64,000 bases of DNA, taken from [Muricauda] lutisoli (nom. illeg.). Its GTDB lineage: Bacteria; Bacteroidota; Bacteroidia; Flavobacteriales; Flavobacteriaceae. Made by a program: the position numbers and the translations under genes. Location: assembly GCF_017313105.1 (NCBI RefSeq), contig NZ_JAFLND010000001.1:1054001-1118000 (forward strand), given 5' to 3'. Within the stretch, counting starts at the first letter, position 1, and every line of letters starts with the position of its first letter. Under the pieces are notes generated by a model, which searched no databases, had not been told where the DNA came from, and saw only the letters and a list, made by a program, of their open reading frames with translations. Shown piece after piece: positions 34,658-42,883 of this stretch.

Positions 34658-35091
34658 TTAGTGGTATTATTTGTGTCAATTTCCAAAGGAACTGCGTAAC
34701 ATATCATTACTTGTTTTTTACCCCATTCCCTTGCTTTTTTTACGTCTTTGCCCATATAAATATCAATTCGGTTTCTCCACCGATAATGCATCTTGTCCTT
34801 TACATAAAACGTATCGGGAAACGTATCTATTTTGACCATGGTATTGTGGGTCAGCCCCGATTCTACAAGGTCTCTTGAGACAGCAATACATTTCATTCCA
34901 GGTTTTAATGTATCTCCCCATGCCGCTACGGTTGGGCTAATACTATCAGTTTGCCAATAAACGGAATTGTAGGCCGATGCCGTAACTTCGTGACCGTACC
35001 ACTTATATTTTGAAATAGGCTCTGCCGGTGTTTGCTCTTTTGGTGAACAAGCAATGAATGTTATAAATGCTATGGCGATCCATTTTTTCAA
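34654..35091 (-). CDS. 3D-domain lipoprotein (lytic-transglycosylase-like barrel)
   Basis: A 145-residue protein with the 3D (Asp-Asp-Asp) double-psi barrel found in MltA-type lytic transglycosylases and resuscitation factors. I choose the TTG at 35089-35091 as start: it gives KKWIAIAFITFIACS, a clean lipoprotein signal, and makes a TTGA overlap with the upstream stop. Motifs: VTASAYNSVYWQT, GMKCIAVSRDLV and VKDKMHYRWRNRIDIYM with the conserved aspartates. A GG-free upstream ATG would add a cysteine-rich extension unlikely to be real. Confidence 0.82.
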   Translation of the reverse strand: MKKWIAIAFITFIACSPKEQTPAEPISKYKWYGHEVTASAYNSVYWQTDSISPTVAAWGDTLKPGMKCIAVSRDLVESGLTHNTMVKIDTFPDTFYVKDKMHYRWRNRIDIYMGKDVKKAREWGKKQVMICYAVPLEIDTNNTTK

Positions 35092-36575
35092 TGCAATAAA
35101 TTTTCCAAAACCACAATATCGACATTGCTTTCTTTCCATCGTTCCGATAAAACCTTGGGGACTGGTGTAAAGCCCAGTGTAAGGGAACTTAAAACGATAT
35201 CTTCATCACCATCATTATCAATGTCCGCGGCGTCCATTAAAAACCAACGCGCTAAAGTGGGGTCTTCCAGAATATTGGTGGAAAAAACATAATTTTCAGA
35301 GTCCTTGTTTTCCAAGTAAATAAAAGTGAGCTCAGGAAACTCCATATAATTGGGGAAAGTACTGATCAATGCAAAGTCTAGGTCACCATCTTGGTCATAA
35401 TCCCTGGATACCACTCTTGTAGCTCCATATAAAGGGTAAAAGTACGATTCCGAATATGTGCCATCCCCATTGTTGAGATGTATTCTCATCCCATGGTAGG
35501 GTTTGTTCACATAGGAAATATCGGCATTGTCCCCCTGCACTGTAATGATATCGTCTAGACCATCACCATTATAATCGACGAGCTCGAACCAACTGGTCCC
35601 ATAAACAGGGCTGAACTCCAATACCTTTTCAGCTTGGAAAACCAAATCGTCGGTTTGATAAAAAACAGTGATGCTTTCATTGCTTTGGGTCATCAAGGCC
35701 ACAACGTCCTTTTTCCCATCACCGTCCATATCACGAGCTACCGTTCTTATTGCCCCGGGTAGGTTCAATAATACTTTTTTGTCATATTGTCCCGATTCGT
35801 TTTCGGTCAACAGGGATAATCGTCCGGACTCATTTCCGAATTCACTGACCACAATTTCATTTTTGCCATCGCCATTTAAGTCCTCCAGAAGGGTATGCAC
35901 TGGCCTGTGAAAGCTGTTTGGTAAGGAGGTGGTGTCTTTTCCAATTTTACGGGTCAGTTTTCCTTTTTCCAATTCGGATGGTCCCAAAATCCCCACTTCA
36001 CTGATGATTTCAACCGAGTCTTTTTTGCTATACCATGTAACGGGGGTTTTTCCTTGATAAAGCTGTTCTGTGGTTTCTTCTGAATAATCAAAAGAGCTCA
36101 AATTTCCTGTAAGGTCCCCAAAGAATAAGGGATTCTCTCCGTTCATGAACTCCACATAGGTGATAAGGGCTCCATTCTGGCTATCCAAGGCATATGGTTT
36201 GACCGTGAAAGATTGTAGCGTGTCCGCCTTGGGAACTTGTATTGTTTCCAACTTTTCGGGAGCATTGGATATGATATAGTTTTCCAGTTGCGCCCACTCT
36301 TTTAAAGTGATTTGTGGTCTAAAACCCGGCTTGACTTCATTCGGATCCTGATACATTCCTTCAACATCCATGCGAGCTACCATGGCCGGGAGTACGGATT
36401 TTTCCCAAACTTCTTTGGGCAATTCTTCAATTTTTGGGGCTAAATGGCAACTTGCGCAGTATTTGTTGTAAAGTTGTGCTTCTTCTTGTTTTGGTTTTTC
36501 TTTTTTGCAGGACCCCATTAAAACAAGGAGCGCAAGCATGGTAATCGAATAAGATACTCTTAATTGGTCTGGCAT
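35088..36575 (-). CDS. FG-GAP lipoprotein with a c-type heme motif
   Basis: A 495-residue lipoprotein (LVLMGSCKKE). Just after the anchor is YNKYCASCHLAPKIEELP, a CxxCH heme c attachment site with a downstream methionine (LPAM) as possible axial ligand. The remainder (about 150-490) carries FG-GAP/VCBS loops (DLNGDGKNEIVVSE, DMDGDGKKDVVALM, DYNGDGLDDIITVQ, DIDNDGDEDIVLSS), predicted to form a propeller. It resembles PQQ/cytochrome-type surface redox proteins but no PQQ motifs are seen. It is the first gene of the ATGA-coupled operon; its TGA stop overlaps the next start. Confidence 0.87.
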   Translation of the reverse strand: MPDQLRVSYSITMLALLVLMGSCKKEKPKQEEAQLYNKYCASCHLAPKIEELPKEVWEKSVLPAMVARMDVEGMYQDPNEVKPGFRPQITLKEWAQLENYIISNAPEKLETIQVPKADTLQSFTVKPYALDSQNGALITYVEFMNGENPLFFGDLTGNLSSFDYSEETTEQLYQGKTPVTWYSKKDSVEIISEVGILGPSELEKGKLTRKIGKDTTSLPNSFHRPVHTLLEDLNGDGKNEIVVSEFGNESGRLSLLTENESGQYDKKVLLNLPGAIRTVARDMDGDGKKDVVALMTQSNESITVFYQTDDLVFQAEKVLEFSPVYGTSWFELVDYNGDGLDDIITVQGDNADISYVNKPYHGMRIHLNNGDGTYSESYFYPLYGATRVVSRDYDQDGDLDFALISTFPNYMEFPELTFIYLENKDSENYVFSTNILEDPTLARWFLMDAADIDNDGDEDIVLSSLTLGFTPVPKVLSERWKESNVDIVVLENLLH

Positions 36576-36598
36576 TAGTTGGTTTTGATATTAAGGTT

Positions 36599-37471
36599 TT
36601 AGCTTGGCAATGGAACATAGGTGTCATCATTCGCCATCATCGGAAAAGTTTTATCCTTCCATGACTTTTTGGCCCGTTCCAGTTCTTCTTTACTGGAAGA
36701 AACAAAATTCCAATAAATATAGCGTTCTTCAGGAAAAGGCTCTCCACCAAACAACATTAAATGGGTGTTGGGTTTAAGTTTGATGTTACAGGTATCCTCC
36801 ACTTTGGACACCAAAATGTTTCCTTCCCCCACCTTTTCACCACAGGCCTCTATACTTCCCTCAACGATGCAAATACCTATTTCTCCTTTTAAATCTCCAT
36901 TTACATTGAGGGTGTAGGCATCTTTGTTTTTGACTTCTACCATAAAAAGATTGGAATGAACGGGTACGGGCGATTTTTTGCCATAACCTTCTCCGGCCAC
37001 TAATTTGAACTCTGTATTGCCGTCGGTCCATTTGGGTATATCCTTTTCATCAATATGGTGGAATTGTGGCTCCATATCTTCCAATTCTTTTGGTAGCGCC
37101 ACCCAAATTTGATAACCATGGGCGGTAAATGAATTGCCGTTGCGTAAATCCTCAGGTGTTCTTTCCGTATGGGTCACACCCTTTCCTGCCGTCATCCAGT
37201 TTACAGAACCGGGTTTTATACGTTGATGGGTGCCAAGGCTGTCCTCATGGATCAACTCTCCTTCCAGCATAAAAGTTAAAGTGGATAGACCTAGGTGCGG
37301 ATGCTGATCTACATCCATATACTTTGTGGGCCCCAATTTTGTGGGCCCCATGTGGTCTATAAAAATAAAGGGACCTATCATGCGCTTTTTTCGAAAAGGA
37401 ATAAGTCTTCCCACTAAAAAGTCGCCGATGTCCCTACTCCGTTCTTCAATAATCAATCCGATGTTGGACAT
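36599..37471 (-). CDS. Pirin family protein
   Basis: A 290-residue bicupin of the pirin family (metal-dependent; some members are quercetin dioxygenases). N-terminal metal ligands: DQHPHLGLSTLTFMLEGE and the HxxxE set through WMTAGKGVTHTERTPE. The C-terminal cupin has LMLFGGEPFPEERYIYWNFV. Cytosolic. It is 24 bp upstream of the FG-GAP/heme gene on the same strand and so may lead that operon; it diverges from a serine hydrolase gene with only about 50 bp between. Confidence 0.92.
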   Translation of the reverse strand: MSNIGLIIEERSRDIGDFLVGRLIPFRKKRMIGPFIFIDHMGPTKLGPTKYMDVDQHPHLGLSTLTFMLEGELIHEDSLGTHQRIKPGSVNWMTAGKGVTHTERTPEDLRNGNSFTAHGYQIWVALPKELEDMEPQFHHIDEKDIPKWTDGNTEFKLVAGEGYGKKSPVPVHSNLFMVEVKNKDAYTLNVNGDLKGEIGICIVEGSIEACGEKVGEGNILVSKVEDTCNIKLKPNTHLMLFGGEPFPEERYIYWNFVSSSKEELERAKKSWKDKTFPMMANDDTYVPLPS

Positions 37472-37522
37472 GTATAAATGTTTATATTTAGATGCAGAAA
37501 GTTACAAATACATCCTATAACC

Positions 37523-38857
37523 ATGAAACTACTTAAGCGTGTTTTGCTGCTCCTTATAATCGTAATTGGAGCGGTCATCTATTTTAATTATCCCAAATTG
37601 AACATTATATCTGGATATGCCGCCAAAAATATGGCCTCCGGGGTATTTGTGGCCCAGCGTTCGGCAGCAAGTATGAACCTTTATGACAATAGTGCTCCTC
37701 TTATTGAAATAGCTTCGACAGAGGTAAATAAAGATGAAGAATCCGCATCATCAACGGTTTACGGTCTTATGGAACGTACAGCGGTTTATAGAGATGGGCT
37801 TGGAGCGGTTTTGATCAATGACGATTACGACCCAGAAAAACTGACCATTCGTCCACAAAGAACCCAACCCGCAGATACTATTCCGTATCCTTATGGGCAA
37901 GCTGCCCCTGTTGACAGTGTTCTTACGGAAGTTGATATGGATCAAATCAATAAGGCGATCGCCATGGCATTTGCGGAACCTGAAACACAAAAAACAAGAA
38001 CGCTACTAATCCTTTACAAGGGCCATTTAATCGCTGAAAAATATATTGATGGTTTTGACAAAGACACCCCTATTTTAGGTTGGTCCATGACAAAAAGTGT
38101 TTTGGCCACTTGTTATGGGATTTTGGAACACCAGGGGAAATTGGAAATGGATTGGCCAGCTCCAATTCCAGAATGGAAAGACGATGATCGAAAGAACATA
38201 ACCTTGAACCACTTACTTCGTATGCAAAGTGGTTTGGCCTGGGATGAAGATTACACAGGTATATCCGATGTTACCCGAATGTTGTTCTTGGACAGCGACA
38301 TGACCCAGGCCCAGCGCAATAAAAAAGCAATTGCAAAACCTACAGAAGTTTGGAACTATTCTTCTGGAACAACCAATCTGTTATCCGGAATTCTAAGGCA
38401 ACAGTTTCGAAGTCACCAAGAGTATTTGGATTTCCCCTACTCCGCTTTGATCGATAAAATTGGAATGTATTCCATGGTTTTGGAGGCAGACATAGCAGGA
38501 AATTATGTGGGGTCTTCCTACGCATGGGCCAGCACAAGGGATTGGGCACGTTTTGGACAATTGCATTTGGACAGGGGGAATTGGAATGGAGAGCAACTGT
38601 TCGATTCCACTTGGGTCGATTATATAAGCGAGCCCACTGCTAATTCCGACGGTACCTATGGAGCTCATTTTTGGCTCAATGCCGAAGGTAAATATCCCGA
38701 CGTACCCAAAGATATGTTTTCCTGCAATGGTTTTGAAGGTCAACATGTTTTTATGATTCCTTCCAAAGACTTGGTCGTTGTGCGGACAGGTTTGGCCGAG
38801 GAACCGTATTTTGATATAAACGGCGTACTGTCAAACATCGTAAAAGCGGTACCTTAA
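37523..38857 (+). CDS. Beta-lactamase-fold serine hydrolase, membrane-anchored
   Basis: A 444-residue class C beta-lactamase-related hydrolase. ATG 37523 opens MKLLKRVLLLLIIVIGAVIY, a membrane anchor or signal. Catalytic S-x-x-K is in GWSMTKSVLA (about residue 195); the second motif is in WNYSSGTTNLL (Tyr). The family includes D-aminopeptidases, esterases and 6-aminohexanoate-dimer hydrolases; the long N-terminal segment before the Ser (about 150 residues) and GDDRKNITLNHLLRMQSGL match the 6-aminohexanoate-hydrolase-like branch. Substrate unknown. Confidence 0.88.
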   Translation: MKLLKRVLLLLIIVIGAVIYFNYPKLNIISGYAAKNMASGVFVAQRSAASMNLYDNSAPLIEIASTEVNKDEESASSTVYGLMERTAVYRDGLGAVLINDDYDPEKLTIRPQRTQPADTIPYPYGQAAPVDSVLTEVDMDQINKAIAMAFAEPETQKTRTLLILYKGHLIAEKYIDGFDKDTPILGWSMTKSVLATCYGILEHQGKLEMDWPAPIPEWKDDDRKNITLNHLLRMQSGLAWDEDYTGISDVTRMLFLDSDMTQAQRNKKAIAKPTEVWNYSSGTTNLLSGILRQQFRSHQEYLDFPYSALIDKIGMYSMVLEADIAGNYVGSSYAWASTRDWARFGQLHLDRGNWNGEQLFDSTWVDYISEPTANSDGTYGAHFWLNAEGKYPDVPKDMFSCNGFEGQHVFMIPSKDLVVVRTGLAEEPYFDINGVLSNIVKAVP

Positions 38858-38902
38858 ATCGATGAAATATACTAAAACGTCCAAAAAACCACAGAATACG
38901 GC

Positions 38903-39036
38903 CACTTCACAACAATAATTTCGTTTACGGGAACAGTATGGGTAGTTTTACTATGTAATAAAAACGAAAGTAATTTTTTCATTTTCATATAGTGTTCTCG
39001 TAAAAGAGTCTTGACCCAAGTGGCAGGGCTCTTTTC
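38903..39036. repeat. Direct repeat copy 1
   Basis: CACTTCACAACAATAATTTC (38903-38922), a diverged middle, then a 71-bp block (38966-39036) that is identical to copy 2 except for one base. The block ends in AAAAGAG..CTCTTTT, which can form a terminator-like hairpin. Confidence 0.85.
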
Positions 39037-39110
39037 AATTTTGGGCAACCCTGGATCAATCATTTCGCGTCTCGATTGCGCTCGATGAGACAACTTAGCC
39101 CTGGTTCCAT

Positions 39111-39138
39111 GTCATTCTGAGCAAAGCGAAGAATCTCA
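39111..39138. repeat. Extragenic repeat of the CATTCTGAGC..GAAGAATCTC type
   Basis: TCATTCTGAGCAAAGCGAAG followed by AATCTC matches a sequence class widespread between genes of Bacteroidota. From established knowledge of such repeats; only this clear copy is seen in the window. Confidence 0.5.
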
Positions 39139-39409
39139 TCCTTCAAATTGATTCATATGCTACAGTCGCTGCTCTCCTTCAGCATAACCTTGAATTGATT
39201 CAAACAGGAGTGTTCATTTACACGAATTCCACGAATTGCTCTAATTGATTCAAGAGCCGAGAGAATGTACATGCTTTTTCCATTTACATTTCAAGTACCT
39301 TAGAGAAATCTATATTCTTCAGTAGTTTACTCTTTCCGAGAATGCCCCTTACCATGTCAAAAATGAAGCACAGGATTACAGAAAAGTTCAGATGACAACA
39401 AGTAAATGG

Positions 39410-39544
39410 CACTTCACAACAATAATTTCATCAAAGCGGAGGTACGAGGTACATTTACATTGTAATTAATTCAGAAAGTAATTTTTTCATTTTCATATAG
39501 TGTTCTCGTAAAAGAGTCTTGACCCAAGTGGCAAGGCTCTTTTC
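39410..39544. repeat. Direct repeat copy 2
   Basis: CACTTCACAACAATAATTTC (39410-39429), diverged middle, then the 71-bp block 39474-39544 with one mismatch to copy 1. It ends 43 bp before the ATP-grasp start codon. Confidence 0.85.
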
Positions 39545-39587
39545 TTTTTTAGTAACTTTCCCTGCTACAACTCTACAATCCACAGGT

Positions 39588-40748
39588 ATGCAATCAAAAC
39601 CACCTGAGAGGCTCACTACCATACTGCTTTTGGATGGAGAAAACTATCATCTGATGGCCGTACTCCAATGCTTGTCCAGAGTTAAAAACATAAGACTTGT
39701 TGTTATATCTGATAAGCCTACTTCGAGCATGCGATATTCGCGTTTTGTATGGAAGTACATACACTGTCCTATGGATGCGAAAAGTTGGGTGAATAAGGTG
39801 AATGGTTGTATTGAGCGTTACCAAATTGATGTTGTCATGCCTATTTCTGAGGACACTTTGGAAGGACTGCTTTTAAATAGAAATAAATTACATGTTGAAA
39901 ACAAAATACTTGTTCCTGATACGCTAAAACAACTTAATACCATTCGTGACAAGCGCCTTTTGGCACTTCACTTGTCCGATATTGGTATTACACCACCCAA
40001 ATTTTGGGCACCAACAAAAAACTGTCCCAACGAATCAAAAAATTTAATGAAACACTATCCCGTATTGGCAAAACCGGCAATTACCAGTGGAGGAGGATTG
40101 GGTATTTTGAAAATAAAAAATGAGGAGGAACTGGATGATTTTCTATCAAAGCATGATTCAGGTAAGGACTATCTAATACAAGAGTTCATTGAAGGGCATG
40201 ATTTGGGTTGCAATGTAATTTGTAGGGATGGGGAGGTTATGGCCTATACCATTCAGGTGGGGAACATGTTTTTGAAAAAAGCATATACTCCACAAGTTGG
40301 ATTGGACATCGTACATAACGAAAAGGTAATCAAAATAGTAAGAGATCTTATGAAATCACTACGTTGGAACGGGGTTGCCAATGTAGATATGCGTTATGAC
40401 AACCTGACCGGTCAATATTATGTGTTGGAAGTAAATCCACGATATTGGTTAACCCTCTTGGCATCCTGTATGTCAGGGATCAATTTCCCCTGGTTGTATT
40501 GTCGGATAGTTCTTGATGATAAATTCCAATTGCCCGATTATAAGGAAATTGAATACTGGAACCTTAAAAGACTACCGTACCGATTAAAAAAAGAACCTTT
40601 GTTGTTGTTTCGGTGGAAGTATTTATGGAACAATACCCCTTTTTCTTATTTGATAAACGATCCTATCATGACGGTTTATCATTACTCATGGACTTTAAAA
40701 AATATTATTGTTTCCCTATCGAAGAGGGTCTTCAATCGACAGGCTTAA
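39588..40748 (+). CDS. ATP-grasp enzyme of unknown substrate
   Basis: A 386-residue carbamoyl-phosphate-synthase-like ATP-grasp ligase. I start at ATG 39588; a TTG frame upstream only translates the repeat. The pre-ATP domain begins TTILLLDGENYHLMAVLQCL; ATP-grasp motifs are VLAKPAITSGGGLGILK, LIQEFIEGHDLGCNV and the Mg site YYVLEVNPRYW. The C-terminus is rich in aromatic and basic residues. Such enzymes join carboxylates to amines (for example peptide or cap biosynthesis). More AT-rich than neighbours and flanked by repeats, so possibly acquired. It overlaps convergent menB by 4 bp at the stops. Confidence 0.82.
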   Translation: MQSKPPERLTTILLLDGENYHLMAVLQCLSRVKNIRLVVISDKPTSSMRYSRFVWKYIHCPMDAKSWVNKVNGCIERYQIDVVMPISEDTLEGLLLNRNKLHVENKILVPDTLKQLNTIRDKRLLALHLSDIGITPPKFWAPTKNCPNESKNLMKHYPVLAKPAITSGGGLGILKIKNEEELDDFLSKHDSGKDYLIQEFIEGHDLGCNVICRDGEVMAYTIQVGNMFLKKAYTPQVGLDIVHNEKVIKIVRDLMKSLRWNGVANVDMRYDNLTGQYYVLEVNPRYWLTLLASCMSGINFPWLYCRIVLDDKFQLPDYKEIEYWNLKRLPYRLKKEPLLLFRWKYLWNNTPFSYLINDPIMTVYHYSWTLKNIIVSLSKRVFNRQA

Positions 40749-41587
40749 GGTATCCATTTATCCTTGCCAAAATCTGGTTTTCGTTTTTCCAGAAACGCAT
40801 TCCTTCCTTCTTTGGCCTCCTCGGTCATGTAAGCTAAACGTGTAGCCTCACCTGCAAACACTTGCTGTCCTACCATACCGTCGTCGGTAAGGTTCATGGC
40901 AAATTTTAACATTTTTATGGATGTTGGGGACTTGGCCAGAATTTCCTGTGCCCATTGGTAAGCGGTATCCTCCAATTCATCATGGGGTATAACGGCATTC
41001 ACCATTCCCATTTCGTAGGCTTGCTGTGCAGAGTAGTTTCTTCCCAAAAAGAAAATTTCACGCGCTTTTTTCTGCCCCACCATTTTGGCTAAATAGGCTG
41101 AACCATAACCACCATCGAAACTGGTTACATCGGCGTCGGTTTGTTTAAAAATGGCATGTTCCTTACTAGCTAGGGTCATATCGCAAACTACATGTAGACT
41201 ATGTCCACCTCCCACGGCCCACCCAGGAACTACGGCAATAACAACTTTGGGCATAAAACGAATCAATCGCTGTACCTCTAAAATATTCAACCTGTGGTAA
41301 CCATCTTCTCCAACATAACCTTTTTGCCCACGTGCTTTTTGGTCTCCGCCGCTACAAAATGCCCATTTTCCATCCTTGGAGGATGGTCCTTCACCGGATA
41401 GCAATACTACTCCAATTGATGTATCTTCTTGGGCATCATAAAATGCTTTGTAAAGCTCGCTAGTGGTTTTGGGGCGGAACGCGTTTCGGACATCTGGTCG
41501 GTTAAAAGCGATACGGGCCACGCCGTTACATTTTTTATAGGTGATATCCTCAAATTCCATGGCAGTTTGCCAGTTGGGTGATTCCAT
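40745..41587 (-). CDS. menB: 1,4-dihydroxy-2-naphthoyl-CoA synthase
   Basis: A 280-residue crotonase-fold enzyme of menaquinone synthesis that cyclises o-succinylbenzoyl-CoA. Motifs: AFCSGGDQKARGQKGY, VVPGWAVGGGHSLHVVCD (oxyanion hole), and FDGGYGSAYLAKMVGQKKAR with the MenB-type loop; the C-terminal FLEKRKPDFGKDKW is family-typical. Bacteroidota respire with menaquinone, so this is a core gene. No other men gene is in the window. Monocistronic here. Confidence 0.96.
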   Translation of the reverse strand: MESPNWQTAMEFEDITYKKCNGVARIAFNRPDVRNAFRPKTTSELYKAFYDAQEDTSIGVVLLSGEGPSSKDGKWAFCSGGDQKARGQKGYVGEDGYHRLNILEVQRLIRFMPKVVIAVVPGWAVGGGHSLHVVCDMTLASKEHAIFKQTDADVTSFDGGYGSAYLAKMVGQKKAREIFFLGRNYSAQQAYEMGMVNAVIPHDELEDTAYQWAQEILAKSPTSIKMLKFAMNLTDDGMVGQQVFAGEATRLAYMTEEAKEGRNAFLEKRKPDFGKDKWIP

Positions 41588-41761
41588 AACTGTATATTTT
41601 ATTGTGTCACAAAATAACGGAAAATCTAGGTTATGACCATTGTAGAAAAAAAGGTTTAAATTTTTGAGAGATCAAAAATGTTATCTTTAATCCAATACAA
41701 CATCCCATCAGAGCAAATAAAATAAAGATACCTTGATGTTGGTATAAATCTTGGATTAAAC

Positions 41762-42733
41762 ATGAATGAATCAGTGATAAAAGGCAATGAACTTAAAGTT
41801 GCGTTGGCGCAGATAGCGCCGGTATGGCTCAACAAGGGCAAAACCATCGAAAAAATTAAATCCTGTATTATTGAGGCCGGAAAAAGTAATTGCGAACTCA
41901 TTGTTTTTGGCGAAGCCTTGTTGCCAGGCTATCCGTTTTGGGTTTCCATCACCAATGGCAGTGAATTTGATTCAACATACCAGAAAAAACTCTTTGCACA
42001 TTATGCCAACAATTCCGTTCAAATAGAAAATGGAGATCTGGATGAACTTTGTTCGTTGGCAAAAGAGTATAACATCGCCGTGTATTCGGGAATCATAGAA
42101 AGACCAAAAAACCGCGGCGGACATAGTCTATATTGTTCTTTGGTATATATTGATGCCACTGGCAGCATAAAATCGGTCCACAGAAAACTACAACCCACCT
42201 ATGAGGAACGATTGGTGTGGTCCCCCGGCGATGGCAATGGTCTACAGACCCATAATCTTAAAAAATTTACTGTCGGTGGACTAAACTGTTGGGAAAACTG
42301 GATGCCTCTTTCGAGAACTGCCTTATATGGCTTGGGGGAAAATTTGCATATCGCAGTTTGGCCCGGTTCAGAATATAATACCCGGGACATTACAAGGTTT
42401 ATTGCAAGAGAATCCCGATCCTTTGTTATTTCGGTATCCGGTCTAATGCGTAAATCGGACATTACTTCGGATATTCCAGGTTTTGAAAGGATCATCGAAA
42501 ATGCCCCCAAAGTTATGGGAAATGGAGGTTCTTGCATTGCAGCTCCTTCAGGTGAATGGATTCTTGAACCAGTGGTGGACAAGGAAGGCCTAATAATACA
42601 GACCATTGATTTTGACAGGGTTTTGGAAGAGCGGCAAAATTTTGACCCTGTCGGACATTATTCCAGGCCGGACATTACAAAATTGTCTGTGAACAGGGAA
42701 AGACAAGCGATTGTGGATTTTAATGATTTTTAA
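41762..42733 (+). CDS. Nitrilase-family carbon-nitrogen hydrolase
   Basis: A 323-residue C-N hydrolase. The E-K-C triad is visible: LIVFGEALLPGYPFW (Glu), HRKLQPTYEERLVWSPGDG (Lys) and VGGLNCWENWMPL (Cys). The spacing and the W-S-x-GDG and CWENxMPL motifs place it in the true nitrilase branch (aliphatic/aromatic nitriles or cyanide-type substrates) rather than the amidase branch. Cytosolic. It is followed 150 bp later by an acyl-CoA ligase; a nitrile-to-acid-to-CoA route is conceivable but only inference. Confidence 0.92.
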   Translation: MNESVIKGNELKVALAQIAPVWLNKGKTIEKIKSCIIEAGKSNCELIVFGEALLPGYPFWVSITNGSEFDSTYQKKLFAHYANNSVQIENGDLDELCSLAKEYNIAVYSGIIERPKNRGGHSLYCSLVYIDATGSIKSVHRKLQPTYEERLVWSPGDGNGLQTHNLKKFTVGGLNCWENWMPLSRTALYGLGENLHIAVWPGSEYNTRDITRFIARESRSFVISVSGLMRKSDITSDIPGFERIIENAPKVMGNGGSCIAAPSGEWILEPVVDKEGLIIQTIDFDRVLEERQNFDPVGHYSRPDITKLSVNRERQAIVDFNDF

Positions 42734-42883
42734 ATTAAAATTTGGACACATTTGGTCAGTCTTACAATTTCCATTCATCGGTTATAAGGATTCGACAACA
42801 GTAAGCCTTACAACAACATTTATTTCTTTTTCAGCGGATTAACAGAAAATAAAGTACCTTTAAGTACCAACCGCCAGACTATT

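Larger units (their letters stand above)
38858..39587. other. 730-bp gene-free spacer rich in repeats
   Basis: I see no gene here. It holds two copies of a direct repeat (38903-39036 and 39410-39544), between them a short stem GTCTCGA..TCGATGAGAC (39069-39091), a TGTCATTCTGAGCAAAGCGAAGAATCTC sequence type near 39111-39138 that is common between genes in many Bacteroidota, and CACGAATTCCACGAATT (about 39218-39234). It looks like an accumulation site of extragenic repeats. Confidence 0.6.

Noticed and set aside
39519..39587. Upstream TTG start for the ATP-grasp protein
   Set aside because: The extra 23 codons are translated from the direct repeat, which also occurs at 39011 without a gene behind it.
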